A stretch of 64,000 nucleotides of DNA from Spongospora subterranea f. sp. subterranea (Eukaryota > Endomyxa: Phytomyxea > Phytomyxea > Plasmodiophorida): positions 1-64,000 of the forward strand of contig JAUGWO010000007.1 of the NCBI GenBank assembly GCA_049724395.1. Direction: 5' to 3'. The position numbers and the translations under genes were made by a program. This document shows, in pieces, positions 10,181-20,770 of the stretch (positions are counted from its first letter, which is position 1; each line of letters opens with the position of its first letter). The notes below the pieces were generated by a model. That model did not search any database and had not been told where the DNA came from. It saw only the letters and a list, made by a program, of their open reading frames with translations.

Positions 10181-12233
10181 ATGACGACAGAAGCCGATGA
10201 AGAAACAATGGCGCAACTGGTCAATCTCAGCTTTGATATGATTACATCTTACCAATCTGCAACGGCACAAGTTGCGGATGCGACGCAGATCAGAGAAATC
10301 TGCAGATGTGCTGCTGTTAGCGGGATACATCTGTCGGAGTCTGCCTTTGACATCCTGTATAAGCGTGTGGTTGACAAGCTGCGTCCTCGCCGTTCCAAAG
10401 GCGATTTATTCAAGCTAGGTCCTTTTGTCAAGCAGGCATCAATAGAGGCCATCAATTACTCTCAACAGATACCTGGAAATATTGATGTCTATCGTGCCGT
10501 ACTTCTATCCGAGTACGGTATCGTCCATGATCGAGTGTTTCGGGAACATGATCTATATTCCATGATGGACATGAAACACGATGTACCTGCTTTGATTGAC
10601 GATCTTCTCAGCAAGGTCGATCATCCTGTCGTTGAAGACCTGTCTCACATTGATATTGGAGCATTATTCGATCATTCCAATGATGAGTCCAGATGGATCT
10701 TGGCCGTCAATCTCGTAAAGTATTTCGACATTTCCGTATTTGGGAAACCGGAAATACAATATCACGCCAGGTTATGGGATCCTCTCCTACGAGCATGTAT
10801 GTGTGCATTCTTACCGTCCAACATTGCATGTGAACTCGAGTTTCCTCTACACAAGGCACTTGTTGATTACCCTGTCCAGCATTATATTGATCTCGTCTTT
10901 AGGGTCAGGGGTCAAGACACCAAAGCGCATTCCATTCCCTTTCTGTTTGTTGAAATTTCTGCCCACCAGGTTGAAACTGGCGATCACAAAGACTTCCGAA
11001 AGATGGCAACCGACATGGCTTCAGCAATGATCGCATTATTTGGTGTCACCCGTGATTTGCCACTTCAAGAAAAAGCCAAATTACGTGTGTATGGGCTTTA
11101 TATTGGCGGAACACAGTTCGTACCCTGTGTTATTGTTCCGTTAATCCAATCTGAAGGCGTGTCAATGATTTTTTACTCGAATCGGGAGTGGACGTATAAC
11201 CTAGCGATGGGGTCCTCTCCGTCAAACAATATCACCGACGAGGCAGCGCCCGAAATTGACATTGATGTGTCAGATATCTTCGCTCTAGCTGATACGATGG
11301 ACATCCGCGCTGCTAATAAGGCTGCGATCGCGGCGGCGAAGAGAGCCCATTCAATTTCGTTCCAACATGTTTCATATCAAGACATCGAAGAATCACTAAC
11401 ACCACTGTGGCAGTTTTGTAAGACTGTTCGCCAGTATGCATTTGAGACGCATTCGAACATCTTGACGTCTGGTGGTGACAACGACATGTTCTCATACCCG
11501 AAAACGTTTCGGAATCCTCCATCATCCAGACCAACACATTCATCTAGGACTCCGCAAAAGGACCCATCGAACCGACCTCGCAAGTTGCCGAGGGTGTCGG
11601 GGCCATCAGACAGTGAAAGGACGTCGTTGATCAACATGAAACTGCCCGACGGAGCCTCAGTGGTTGGTAAAGCAGAAGCCCAAGAGCACACTGCAAGAAG
11701 CGCGTTTGCTTTTGCTGGCACAAGGGCCCGGCATCGTCGTCCTTCATGATTGGCACGAATTGCAGCCTCGAGGCGTTGTTCTCACTGAAGAAATGCTGGC
11801 AGATGTACTTGTGGAAGGTTTATCGGTCAAGGAATTGGGTCTGTTGGCGATCCGATTGATGGTCGATGGTCTTGGTGCTCTCGATACTCTTTCTCGTGCT
11901 GACGTTGTCCATCGTGATATCTCACCAAATAACCTATTGTATTCTCTGTCTGCTCAGGCGTGGCGCTTAACTGATTTTGATTGTGCATCGAGTGGACCTG
12001 GAATCGCACACAGAGTGTTTGGGACTGACGGGTACATTGCCCCCGAATCGCTCACATCGCTATCGTACTCGCGCGAATCGGATATTTGGAGCTTCGGTAT
12101 GACAGCGAGGTTCTACTTGTTTCAAATCGAGGACGTGTACAGCAACATGTCTGAATATGATAGTGATTTGGGGGATCTACTGGCATTGCTGCAAGGCGCG
12201 ACCTGTTTTCTCATGTCCCGAACGTCCTGGTGA
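10181..12233 (+). CDS. Nuclease-fold/protein-kinase fusion, Crinkler-type effector-like
   Basis: The first ATG at 10181 (MTTEADEETM) begins a protein with two recognisable parts. Around residues 200-340 lies HYIDLVFRV...PFLFVEISAHQ...DFRKMATDMASAM, which resembles the PD-(D/E)xK restriction-endonuclease-like domain of Crinkler effectors. After a Ser/Pro/Arg-rich linker comes a kinase C-lobe: VVHRDISPNNLLY (catalytic loop), LTDFD (metal box), FGTDGYIAPESL (activation segment end) and ESDIWSFG. The N-lobe is not recognisable. Kinases of this kind occur in fungal FunK1 proteins and in Crinkler-type REase-kinase proteins; I favour the latter because of the N-terminal part. The two parts are not in one uninterrupted frame, so the gene is either spliced or broken in about one to two places. 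Function as an effector is inference only. Confidence 0.5.
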
Positions 12234-13250
12234 TCGTCATTTGCCGCAATCATTGCGTCAGTTATTGTCAACACGACATTCGGAATGGAACATTGCTGTT
12301 CATAACATTGATAACCGGGTCATTGAGCCTCGCGATTTCTCATCTGACATCCCTGTCATATCAGGAGAAGCTTAGCCACAATACATTTCTGCAATTTATG
12401 TGAGTCATCTGGTGATTGTCTACAACTGCTGTGTATCCTGACATGTCATCAGGATGTCATGGGGTTTATATAGATGAAACTGAGCTAAGGCTTCCAATAT
12501 TGTCAATCAATTATCGGACCCGTCTAATAAATATTTTCCAGATACAGTACAACATTTTACATAGAAAGTCCACATTGGTAAAAGCCATCAATTTCCGATC
12601 GTAAGTAGTCGTGTTCATGGGTTCTGTCGAATATATCAAAGTCAGCATACGCCTCGGCATAAAGCGACATCTGGGCAGTCTACGAATATAGACATGAGAT
12701 GAGGCGAAACCGGTGAAGCGTTCGCACCTGCAGTGATACTGTCGTGAGGCGTTGCGACATGTCCATAGAGTATCAAAACATGGCACCATTTTCTCGAACA
12801 GGATATCCTGCCTTCATGAACCTTGTCATGCAGTGCCGGTCTTTACCAAAGTCCATTTCCTTCCTCTCTACGAACTTGTCGCGATAAAAGTGATGTTGAA
12901 TATGTCCGACCAGGGTTCGAACATCCAACATTTCTCGATACAAAACACCGCATTCACTGACCAATGCGAAAGTATTTTTGATTTCCCACAGTTTTTGTAT
13001 CACTCATTCGTCATATATCTACAGCCTTCATTCGACAAACTGCTTGACACGCCTATCGATGACAATCTGATTGACCATAAGACATTTGGAGAGATGCCTG
13101 ATAATGGTGATGGACACAGTGATCAACGGCCAACCAGAGTTTTTATATTGTCCTGAAGGTGACGACTCAAACTCCCGAACCTGAGTTCAACGACTGATGT
13201 CGGAACCAATGAAGAATGAGGACCCACATCTGAACCCCCAAACGTTATAA
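12234..13250. other. 3' region of the kinase-type unit; no further gene seen
   Basis: No convincing coding frame follows the kinase C-lobe. From about 12774 to 13250 the sequence is repeated in inverted orientation at 18093-18562, so this stretch is the downstream end of a duplicated unit rather than unique intergenic DNA. Confidence 0.7.
12774..13250 (+). repeat. Inverted-repeat arm A (pairs with 18093-18562)
   Basis: About 470 bp, beginning CAAAACATGGCACCATTTTC. The reverse complement of 18093-18562 aligns along its whole length with scattered single-base differences and a few small gaps, so I estimate clearly above 90 percent identity. A second matching block lies at 10120-10245, pairing with 18590-18690. 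Confidence 0.85.
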
Positions 13251-14200
13251 TATTTCGAATATGATATACTAATACTTTCAGATCGCTACTAGAGAGGTTG
13301 GGGTGACTGGAGGAACCTTGGCACCTTGGAAAATGGACTATCTTGTAGCGCCAATACGTGTGACCAAATAGGTTGTCAACTACAGATCATTGGTTATTGT
13401 ACCCATTAGTACGACAAGGAATACCCCTAGTATAATGACACGACAGAATACTCTGTATATCAATCTGCGACTCCTCCCGCTTCGCATCCATCACCGCCGA
13501 ACAAGTACGTGCAATTCACGGTTCAGTATCTTCACTTCAATGATCATTCGGTACAACATACCCGAATTGCACTGAAGCAAATCGCCAACAGCATCTGCGG
13601 GACTTAGATGACCTTTTGGCATCTTGGCGTCCAAAACAATCCGCTGTACGAGATTGCCTAGCTCCCCTCAATCGTCCCTCTGGCGTTATTGAGTTTTGTT
13701 TATCGAGCGAGGCTAAAGTTAACTGGCCTGAAAACGAAGGTGTTCGCGTTGCCAGAAGTGTCTCATAGATTGTCGGCCGTTGCAATACAGTAAAAATCTC
13801 TATTACAGTTGTCCCATATCAGCGCCCAACCCTGACTTTGAGCGCCTTAGACCCTCGTCAAATCGATGTTATGGGTATTGGCGTAAACAGAGAGCTTCAA
13901 ATGACGATTTAAAGCCAGGAAAACTTGATGTAAAGAAGGGATCACAACTTTAAAGCGATAATCACATTACCGGTTTGCCAGAGTGTGATCCTGGCGCCAT
14001 ATCCCTACTGTACTCCTCGCCCTTTTTCCTGAAGAGCTGTTGTCGTCTAAGGACAACTGGCCTGGCGTCGGAGGTACAAGATCTGGCTGTCCTTCTCAAG
14101 GAAGGCCTGATCACAGATGTAGAGTACGAGAATATAAAGCGATCAGCACTCCTGCGCTTCAAGAAGGGCATTAGCCCCTGACGTTTGTGCCTCTACAACA
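13251..14200. other. Low-information accessory stretch with a SHOCT-like fragment
   Basis: No long reading frame is present. Around 13570-13770 a plus-strand reading (LNRPSGVIEFCLSSEAK) may be a decayed protein of unknown family. At 14070-14180 the reading LAVLLKEGLITDVEYENIK, followed by RSALLRFKKG, resembles the SHOCT motif (a short helical hairpin with L-x2-L-x4-G-x-I-T-x2-E-[FY]-E-x2-K). It ends in a stop just after 14178. I cannot assign it to a gene with confidence. Confidence 0.35.
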
Positions 14201-17200
14201 CCCACAGCGAAAGTGATTCAGGCTCCTACCGCTTCCTCACGTCCACAACCATTGAATCCTCGTTTGTCGTCGTCTGCCAGTAGGAAACAACTGAAAATTT
14301 TGTTCAAAGCCCTGATTGTGTTTGGACGCTCGTCGAATTCTAAGGCTGAAACAACGACATCTCAAACATGAATACACCGATACTTTGTGCCAGGAACAAT
14401 TACCTCAAGGACGACTGGGAAGGTCAATGTTCCAAAGATTATCCCACAGCTCCCTGTTGATGATCTCACATGCTCAACGTGCAACGGACGATGCAAGCAT
14501 TTGTACAGCACATGAGAACCAAGGAATCCATTCATTGACCGGTCCCGAAAACCAAGAGTTGGTAATGCTCGTTTGTAGAATCTGAGATCTCACGCCCCGC
14601 TCACGCCATGTCATCAGACGGTGAGAAAAGCATAAAATCCAGCAAATCGAAGCGAAGAAGACGTTATGATTTGAGTACAAGCGTCAAATCGTAGAGGAAT
14701 TTGGTACTTTCCTCATCTTGTCCAAAGAAAACAATGAGAAAACCAGTCTGGGCTACACGAATTTTAGCGCACCTTCATCGTGGTCGCCGAGATGAATTAT
14801 CCAGTAGTCCTTCCCTTACCGTTTTTCGAAGACCATGGTTTTCGACATTAATCTGTCTCGATCGCTGATAAGGACTTGTAGATCGGGTGTAGAATTTCCT
14901 CTTGTTCGAATCCGATCCGCTGGGCAGGAAATTAACGAACTGGCACGTTCCGCCACACGAAGGCCCAAGTGATGAAGAAACCATTGGTGGAAGTGATGAG
15001 GAGGTTTCTATTATTCGTCGGGTAATTGGAGTTTTGTGATATTTTTAGTAATGAAGTATCCGGTGCATTAAAAGGAGTCAGTTTTGTTATTGATACTGAA
15101 GGTGCTGAACCTGTCCGATCACCACCTTATCGAACTTCTCCAGCAGACCGGCCGATTATCGATGTTTATCTTGACGAACAATTAGCGACTGGGAACCTGG
15201 TGCCATCGAAGTCGCCATTGGCTTCCCCAGTGACCTTGGTTGATAAGCCTGATGGGACTAAACGAGTTTGTGGTGATTATCGCAGGTTGAATAAGGTGAC
15301 GGTGCGGGACAATGGTCATTACCGATCATTTGAGACCTACTAGGTCAACAGCAGGGAAAGTCCAAAGGTCGATTTTACGTCGGGATTTAGTCAGATTCGG
15401 GAACCGCTATCATAATTCACCGAGGGTTGTTTGAGTATTCGACGATGCCGTTTGGACCACGAAATGGACCTGCGACGTTTCAGCGTGGTGGGAACGAGAT
15501 TTTATCTCCTGTTCTATGGACGACCCATTTCCTGTATGTTGATGATTGCCTAACGGCGACTGCGGGAGCTTCCGGGATCACGTCGATGCTTTACGAACAG
15601 GGTTCGAGTTGGTTCGGAAGTATAACGGCAAACTAAAGGATAAGACCAGAACGAGCTTGACTGGTTTGGACATTGGGTCTCTAAAACAGGCATCAGGACT
15701 AACGATGACAAAGTAACTGCCATTCGCGATAATCCTGCGCCTATAACAACGACAGACATTAGGAGTTTCTTGGGAATGGACAGGATTCTATCGGAGATAC
15801 GTTGACGGGTTTTCGCGCCGTACAGCGCCACTGAGTTCGTTGCCCTCGATCATCGTTTATCTGGGCGGATGCGTCTCAAGCAGCATTTAGTGCCATGAAG
15901 GAAGAACTGGGTTCTGCCCCAGTCCTGCGAAATCCTGATGAATCCCTACCTTACATTGTTGGAACTGATGCCTCTCAACTTGGACTTGGAGCCGTTCTAC
16001 AACAGCATCATGATCAAGGTAAGCTCTGCTCGGTCGCTTACTGCTCTCGCTCATTGAATCCTGCCGAAAAGAACTACATTGTGCCTGAACTGGAGGCACT
16101 ACGACTGTTTTCGCCCTCACCAAGTTTCGACCCTATGTTCATGGCGCTCTGTCACCGTCGAAACCGATCAACGATCTTTATTGTGGCTGCAGACAGCGAC
16201 TCATCCGTCACGTCTTGTCCGATGGGCTCTGCTCCTGTCCGATTATGATTTTGAGATGGTCTATTGAAAGGGATCCACGAATGCCGTTGCAGATGCACTG
16301 TCGCGACAACCATTGCCGGTTGATTTCCACCAATTCTGCGACATGTCTCGATGCTAATGGTCTCATGAATGATCTCGTCGAGGGGATACAGAGCAAGCAG
16401 GTCGATCATTCCGATGAGCAGGATGATCCCTCTGTTGATGAATTGGAGCTGACCAACGTTATTCAGTGTTAAATCCAGGACGAGTTGGATCATCAAGTAC
16501 GAGGTCAATTGTTGAATAAGTCGGGAAGCACATTGGCACTATCAAAGGCGTATCGTTCTCTTTTGACTCATCTCCAGAATCGAAGTTCAATTTCGGAGTC
16601 CGGAATTGATCACAAGGTGTTCGTACCGCTAAACCTCCGACCAAAGGTTTTGAGTCGATTTCATTCTTCACACTGAATCCTTGGTCATCAGGGACGAGAC
16701 CGTATGGTGCCACTCATGTCCAAGCGATACTTCTGGATTGGGATAACAAATGATGTTATCGGGTGGATTCGTCCCTGTAAGGAGTGCAGCCTGGCGAACC
16801 CCCATGTGCAGAACCATTATGGATTACGAGTCTCCCTGGTCATCGAGTCACCCTTTTTAGGTGATGGCGCTGGATTTTGTTGCACCGCTACCTATAACGG
16901 GGGAACAAGTACTCACTAACGATGATGGATGTCGATACCAATTGGGCAGAGGCGATTGCTGTTCCCGACCAGTCGGCCATCACGTTAGCGAGAACGTTCT
17001 TTGAGTGGGTTCATCTGTGTGTATGGATGTCCAAGTCGAACCCTTACTGACCAGGGACAGAATTTCATGTCGGTTGATTTCGCAGAATTGACCAAACTGC
17101 TTGGGATACATCAGATGAGGACAACGGCTCAGCCCAAATTCGAATGGTTCGTTGTTACGTGCTCTGCTGTCAGAGATCGACCCATCGAAACTGGGATCAA

Positions 17201-18092
17201 CATGTGCCCGCAATCATGTTCGGGTATCGTACAGGTGTCTTAAGAAGTTTAGGAGATACTCCATTCCATTTAACATTTGGACGAGATCCTATCTCACCTC
17301 GGATCTCAACAATATGAATGCTATCTCGCCTGTAGGCCGGGACTCATGTTGTTCGTCTTCAACAAGCTCTTCAAGAGGCAGAATATAATCGTGAGATGGT
17401 GGTCAGAAGGTGTAATAACCAATTCAATCGCGGAAGGAAGTTGGTTGATTACAAAGTTGGAAATTTGGTCTACCGTCATTCACCAGCTGTTCCCAAAGAA
17501 GTCAACAAGAAGCTTCATCGTCATTGAACTGGACCGTGGCGTGATTCTGAAGTTTAAGTGATATTCTGTATCGAGTTCGAGTACACCATGAATGGCAAGG
17601 AGGTTGTACAACATGTTCGACGGATGCGACATGTTGGGATATTTCAACAGGGCTCTTCCGATTCTACAACAGTTGCCCACGATGCTGAAAAACGAGTTGA
17701 CGCGGGGTGCCGATCCCGAGTATGAAGTCGAGTAGATCGTGAAACAGAGGACACGGCGTGGAGAACGAGAAGATTTCATTAAGTGGAAAGGATATGATGA
17801 ATCGTATAACACATGGGAACCAACCTCTATGCTCAACGATGCTGCGTTGGCGGCAATTCTTAAACGGCGGTTTTTCAATAATATCGTCTTGGGGAGATAT
17901 GTTGATGGAACACCAGTTGCCGTCACGAAGATGACTCTACAGGGTGACCACGAACGTCGAATTCCTGGAGTAATTTTTATTTTAGTTAATCGAGTCTTAT
18001 CAAGTTTTTCTTTTTTATTAATGTCGCTAGTTGTATTACTATATACGACGAACGGCACCACCAGACTGGTCATATTGCCTGCAATTATACTG
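14200..18092 (+). mobile_element. Old Ty3/Gypsy chromovirus fossil (copy 2)
   Basis: Recognisable parts in plus-strand order are: start of reverse transcriptase (SPLASPVTLVDKPDGTKR, about 15.2 kb), RT palm with YVDD (about 15.5 kb), RNase H (TDASQLGLGAVLQQH, about 15.97 kb), integrase zinc-finger and core region (about 16.6-17.2 kb), and a chromodomain (FIKWKGYDESYNTWEP, about 17.78-17.83 kb). It is heavily broken, with more than ten breaks, so it is much older than the element at 2.9-7.9 kb. I could not find paired LTRs. The left border is not visible; the right border is where the inverted-repeat arm begins. Confidence 0.8.
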
Positions 18093-18690
18093 TTTTCGGG
18101 TTCAGATGTGAGTCTTCATTCTTCATTAGTTCCGACATCAGTCGTTGAACTCAGGTTCGAGAGTTTGAGTGATCACGTTCAGGACAATATAAAAACTCTG
18201 GTTTGCCGTTGATCACTGTGTCCATCACCATTATCAGGCATCTCTCCAAATGTCTTATGGTCAATCAGATTGTCATCGATAGGCGTGTCAAGCAGTTTGT
18301 CGAATGGAGGCTGTAGATATATGACGAATGAGTGATACGAAACTTGTGGGAAATAAAAATACATTCGCATTGGTCAGTGAATGCGGTGTTTTGTATCGAG
18401 AAATGTTGGATGTTCGAACCCTGGTCGGACATATTCAACAACACTTTTATCGCGACAAGTTCGTAAAGAGGAAGGAAATGGACTTTGGTAAAGACCGGCA
18501 CTGCATGACAAGGTTCATAATGGCAGGATATCCTGTTCGAGAAAATGGTGCCATGTTTTGAAGGGTGTAATCATATCAAAGCTGATATTGACCAGTTGCG
18601 CCATTCTTTCTTCATCGGCTTCTGTCGTCATTTGATGGTAAGAGACAAGATAGAATGACAATGACGCCCCTCATCGGTCAATGGAGAAAA
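18093..18690 (-). repeat. Partial inverted copy of the 10.1-13.25 kb unit
   Basis: Read on the minus strand, 18690-18590 matches the start of the kinase-type unit (including the ATG region of the 10181 gene), and 18562-18093 matches its downstream end (12774-13250). The middle of the unit is not represented. The copy is embedded between two Gypsy fossils: the chromodomain region of one on its left and the RT region of the next on its right. Confidence 0.85.
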
Positions 18691-20770
18691 AGCATTCCGC
18701 ACTCAATACGGCTTGTACGAATACCTTGTCATGCCGTTTGGATTGGCAAATGCCCCTTCCGTATTCCAACGATTGATGGACAATGTTTTCGCAGACTGCA
18801 TTTTGGAGAATTTGTCAGCGTATACCTCGACGATATAGTCATATATTCAGAAACGGAGGCCGATCATGCCAAACACGTTCGTTTAGTCTTACAGCTTCTA
18901 GGAAAACACAGGCTATTCGCTAAGCTCGAAAAATGCGAATTTTATCAGCAACGAATCCGTTTCCTTGAATACGTACTATCGCATGAGTCCTTGGAAATGG
19001 ATATGGACAGAGTGTCGGCAGTTCTCACATGGCCCAAACCACGATCAATCAAGCAAGTTCAATCGTTTCTGGGATTCGCTAATTTTTATAGGAATTTTAT
19101 TCAAAACTTTTCAAAATTTTACCTGACCACTTCACGAGTTGCGCCGAATGGAAGCAGAATTTAGGTGGACCAACCGAACTCAAACCGCGTTCTCTTCACT
19201 CAAACTGGTTTTTTCATCCGCATCGGTTTTGGCCAACTTCGACCCATCACCACCCACCATCATCGAAGCCAATGCATCGGATTTCGCACTCGGCGCCATT
19301 ATATCCCAAACCCACCCGGAAGGGGATCGATCAGTAGCTTTTTTCCAGAAAACTTCACTCCCGCCGAACTAGATTACCAGATATACGATAAGGAGTTACT
19401 GGCGATCATTGCGGCTTTCGAACAGTGGAGACATTTTCTGAGTGGATCGGCTCTACCAATTACTACAATCTCGGAAATATATCTGCCGAGCTCCTCCGTT
19501 TCTGGTTTGGATAATAAATAAATTGGTCCAAACGGTGGTGTGTTGTCTGGTATAAGGTCAATGGTGCAATCATAGGCTCGATGGGAAGGGAGCTGATCTG
19601 CGTTTTTCTTCATAAAGACATTGGCAAAATCCATGAATTCTGATGGCTCCGGATATTCAGCTGGTGATACTGGGGGTGCAAAGGTGTGGGGATTGTCAGT
19701 TTCCATAGTCATTATCATCAAGGCTGTGTTGGGGGAACTGGGACGTACGTTTCCTTGGCAATTACCCACTAGAATTGGGACAGATCGCCAATCGGTAGAA
19801 GGGTTATCAGTAAAAGAGTTCGTCAAAACATGCGAAACGTGCGCCAGATGTAAAGTACCTCGCCAAAAACCAGCAGGTCTTCTGCAGCCTTTACCCATCC
19901 CTTCGGGGCCCTGGTCCTCAATCTCTGTGGACTTTATTGTCAAACTGCCGACATCCAAGGGCCATGATTCAATTCTCGTAGTAGTCGACCGATTCACGAA
20001 AATGTCCAACTTCATTCCTTGTAACGAAAAATGCAACAGCCAAGATTTGGCTAAAATGATATTATCGAATGTCATTCGACTACACGGCCTCCCAGACGAC
20101 AATTATATCAGACAGAGGACCACAATTCATCGCTAACTTCTGGAAACCGCTCCTTCTACAGCTTAGGGTAAACCGCAAACTATCCACGGCTCGCCATCCG
20201 GAAACAGATGGGCAAAAACAGAGCGTGTGAATCAGATTCTGGAGCAATACCTCCGAGGTTTCGTCAACGTTGTCCAAAATGACTGGTGTAATATGCTACC
20301 CATGGCAGGGTTTGCATATAACAATGCCCACCATTCTTCAACAGATACGTCGCCTTTTTTCGCCAATTACGGGTTCAATTCGCGATTCGACATCAGCAGA
20401 ACCGATCAATCCAATCCGAGCGTTAATGACCATCTGGATCAGTTAAACTCCATCACGATATACCTCAAGAAAAAATTCCAACGGGCCATTACATCAATGA
20501 AAAGAAACGCCGATCGCCTACGTCAAATTGGAGATCCAGTATGGCTGTTACGTGCGGCGGCAAAGCGTCTAAAATTGGACCAGGCGATTGACAACCTCTC
20601 GCAGAATTCGGGGACAGACAACCTCTTATCATTGATGCTGATGATGGAAACTAAACAGCATGAGAGGGATTTGGATACAGACGAGACAGGGACGCAAGAG
20701 AGGCAAAAGTTGAAGCAGATCGGCAGGCCAGAGATGAAAGGCTAGAAGAGGAGCGAAGAGCAGATAGAAA
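18691..20770 (+). mobile_element. Ty3/Gypsy fossil (copy 3)
   Basis: Parts seen: reverse transcriptase from the [18 protein letters not shown] block with YLDD box (about 18.7-19.1 kb), the post-RT region and RNase H (about 19.15-19.44 kb), and integrase (about 19.8-20.4 kb, WSSISVDFIVKLPTSKGHDS and NDWCNMLPMAGFAYNNA). Between RNase H and integrase lies a stretch in the opposite orientation that reads as the protease-RT linker of a related copy (NADQLPSHRAYDCTIDL), so another copy or an inverted piece is nested here. Several breaks are present. The left edge abuts the inverted kinase-unit copy. The right edge is vague; 20.59-20.77 kb is charged and repetitive and may belong to a different element. 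Confidence 0.82.

Noticed and set aside
14200-18092. Paired LTRs for the second Gypsy fossil
   Set aside because: I searched by eye for a direct repeat at its two ends and found none; both borders are lost or obscured by the inverted-repeat arms.
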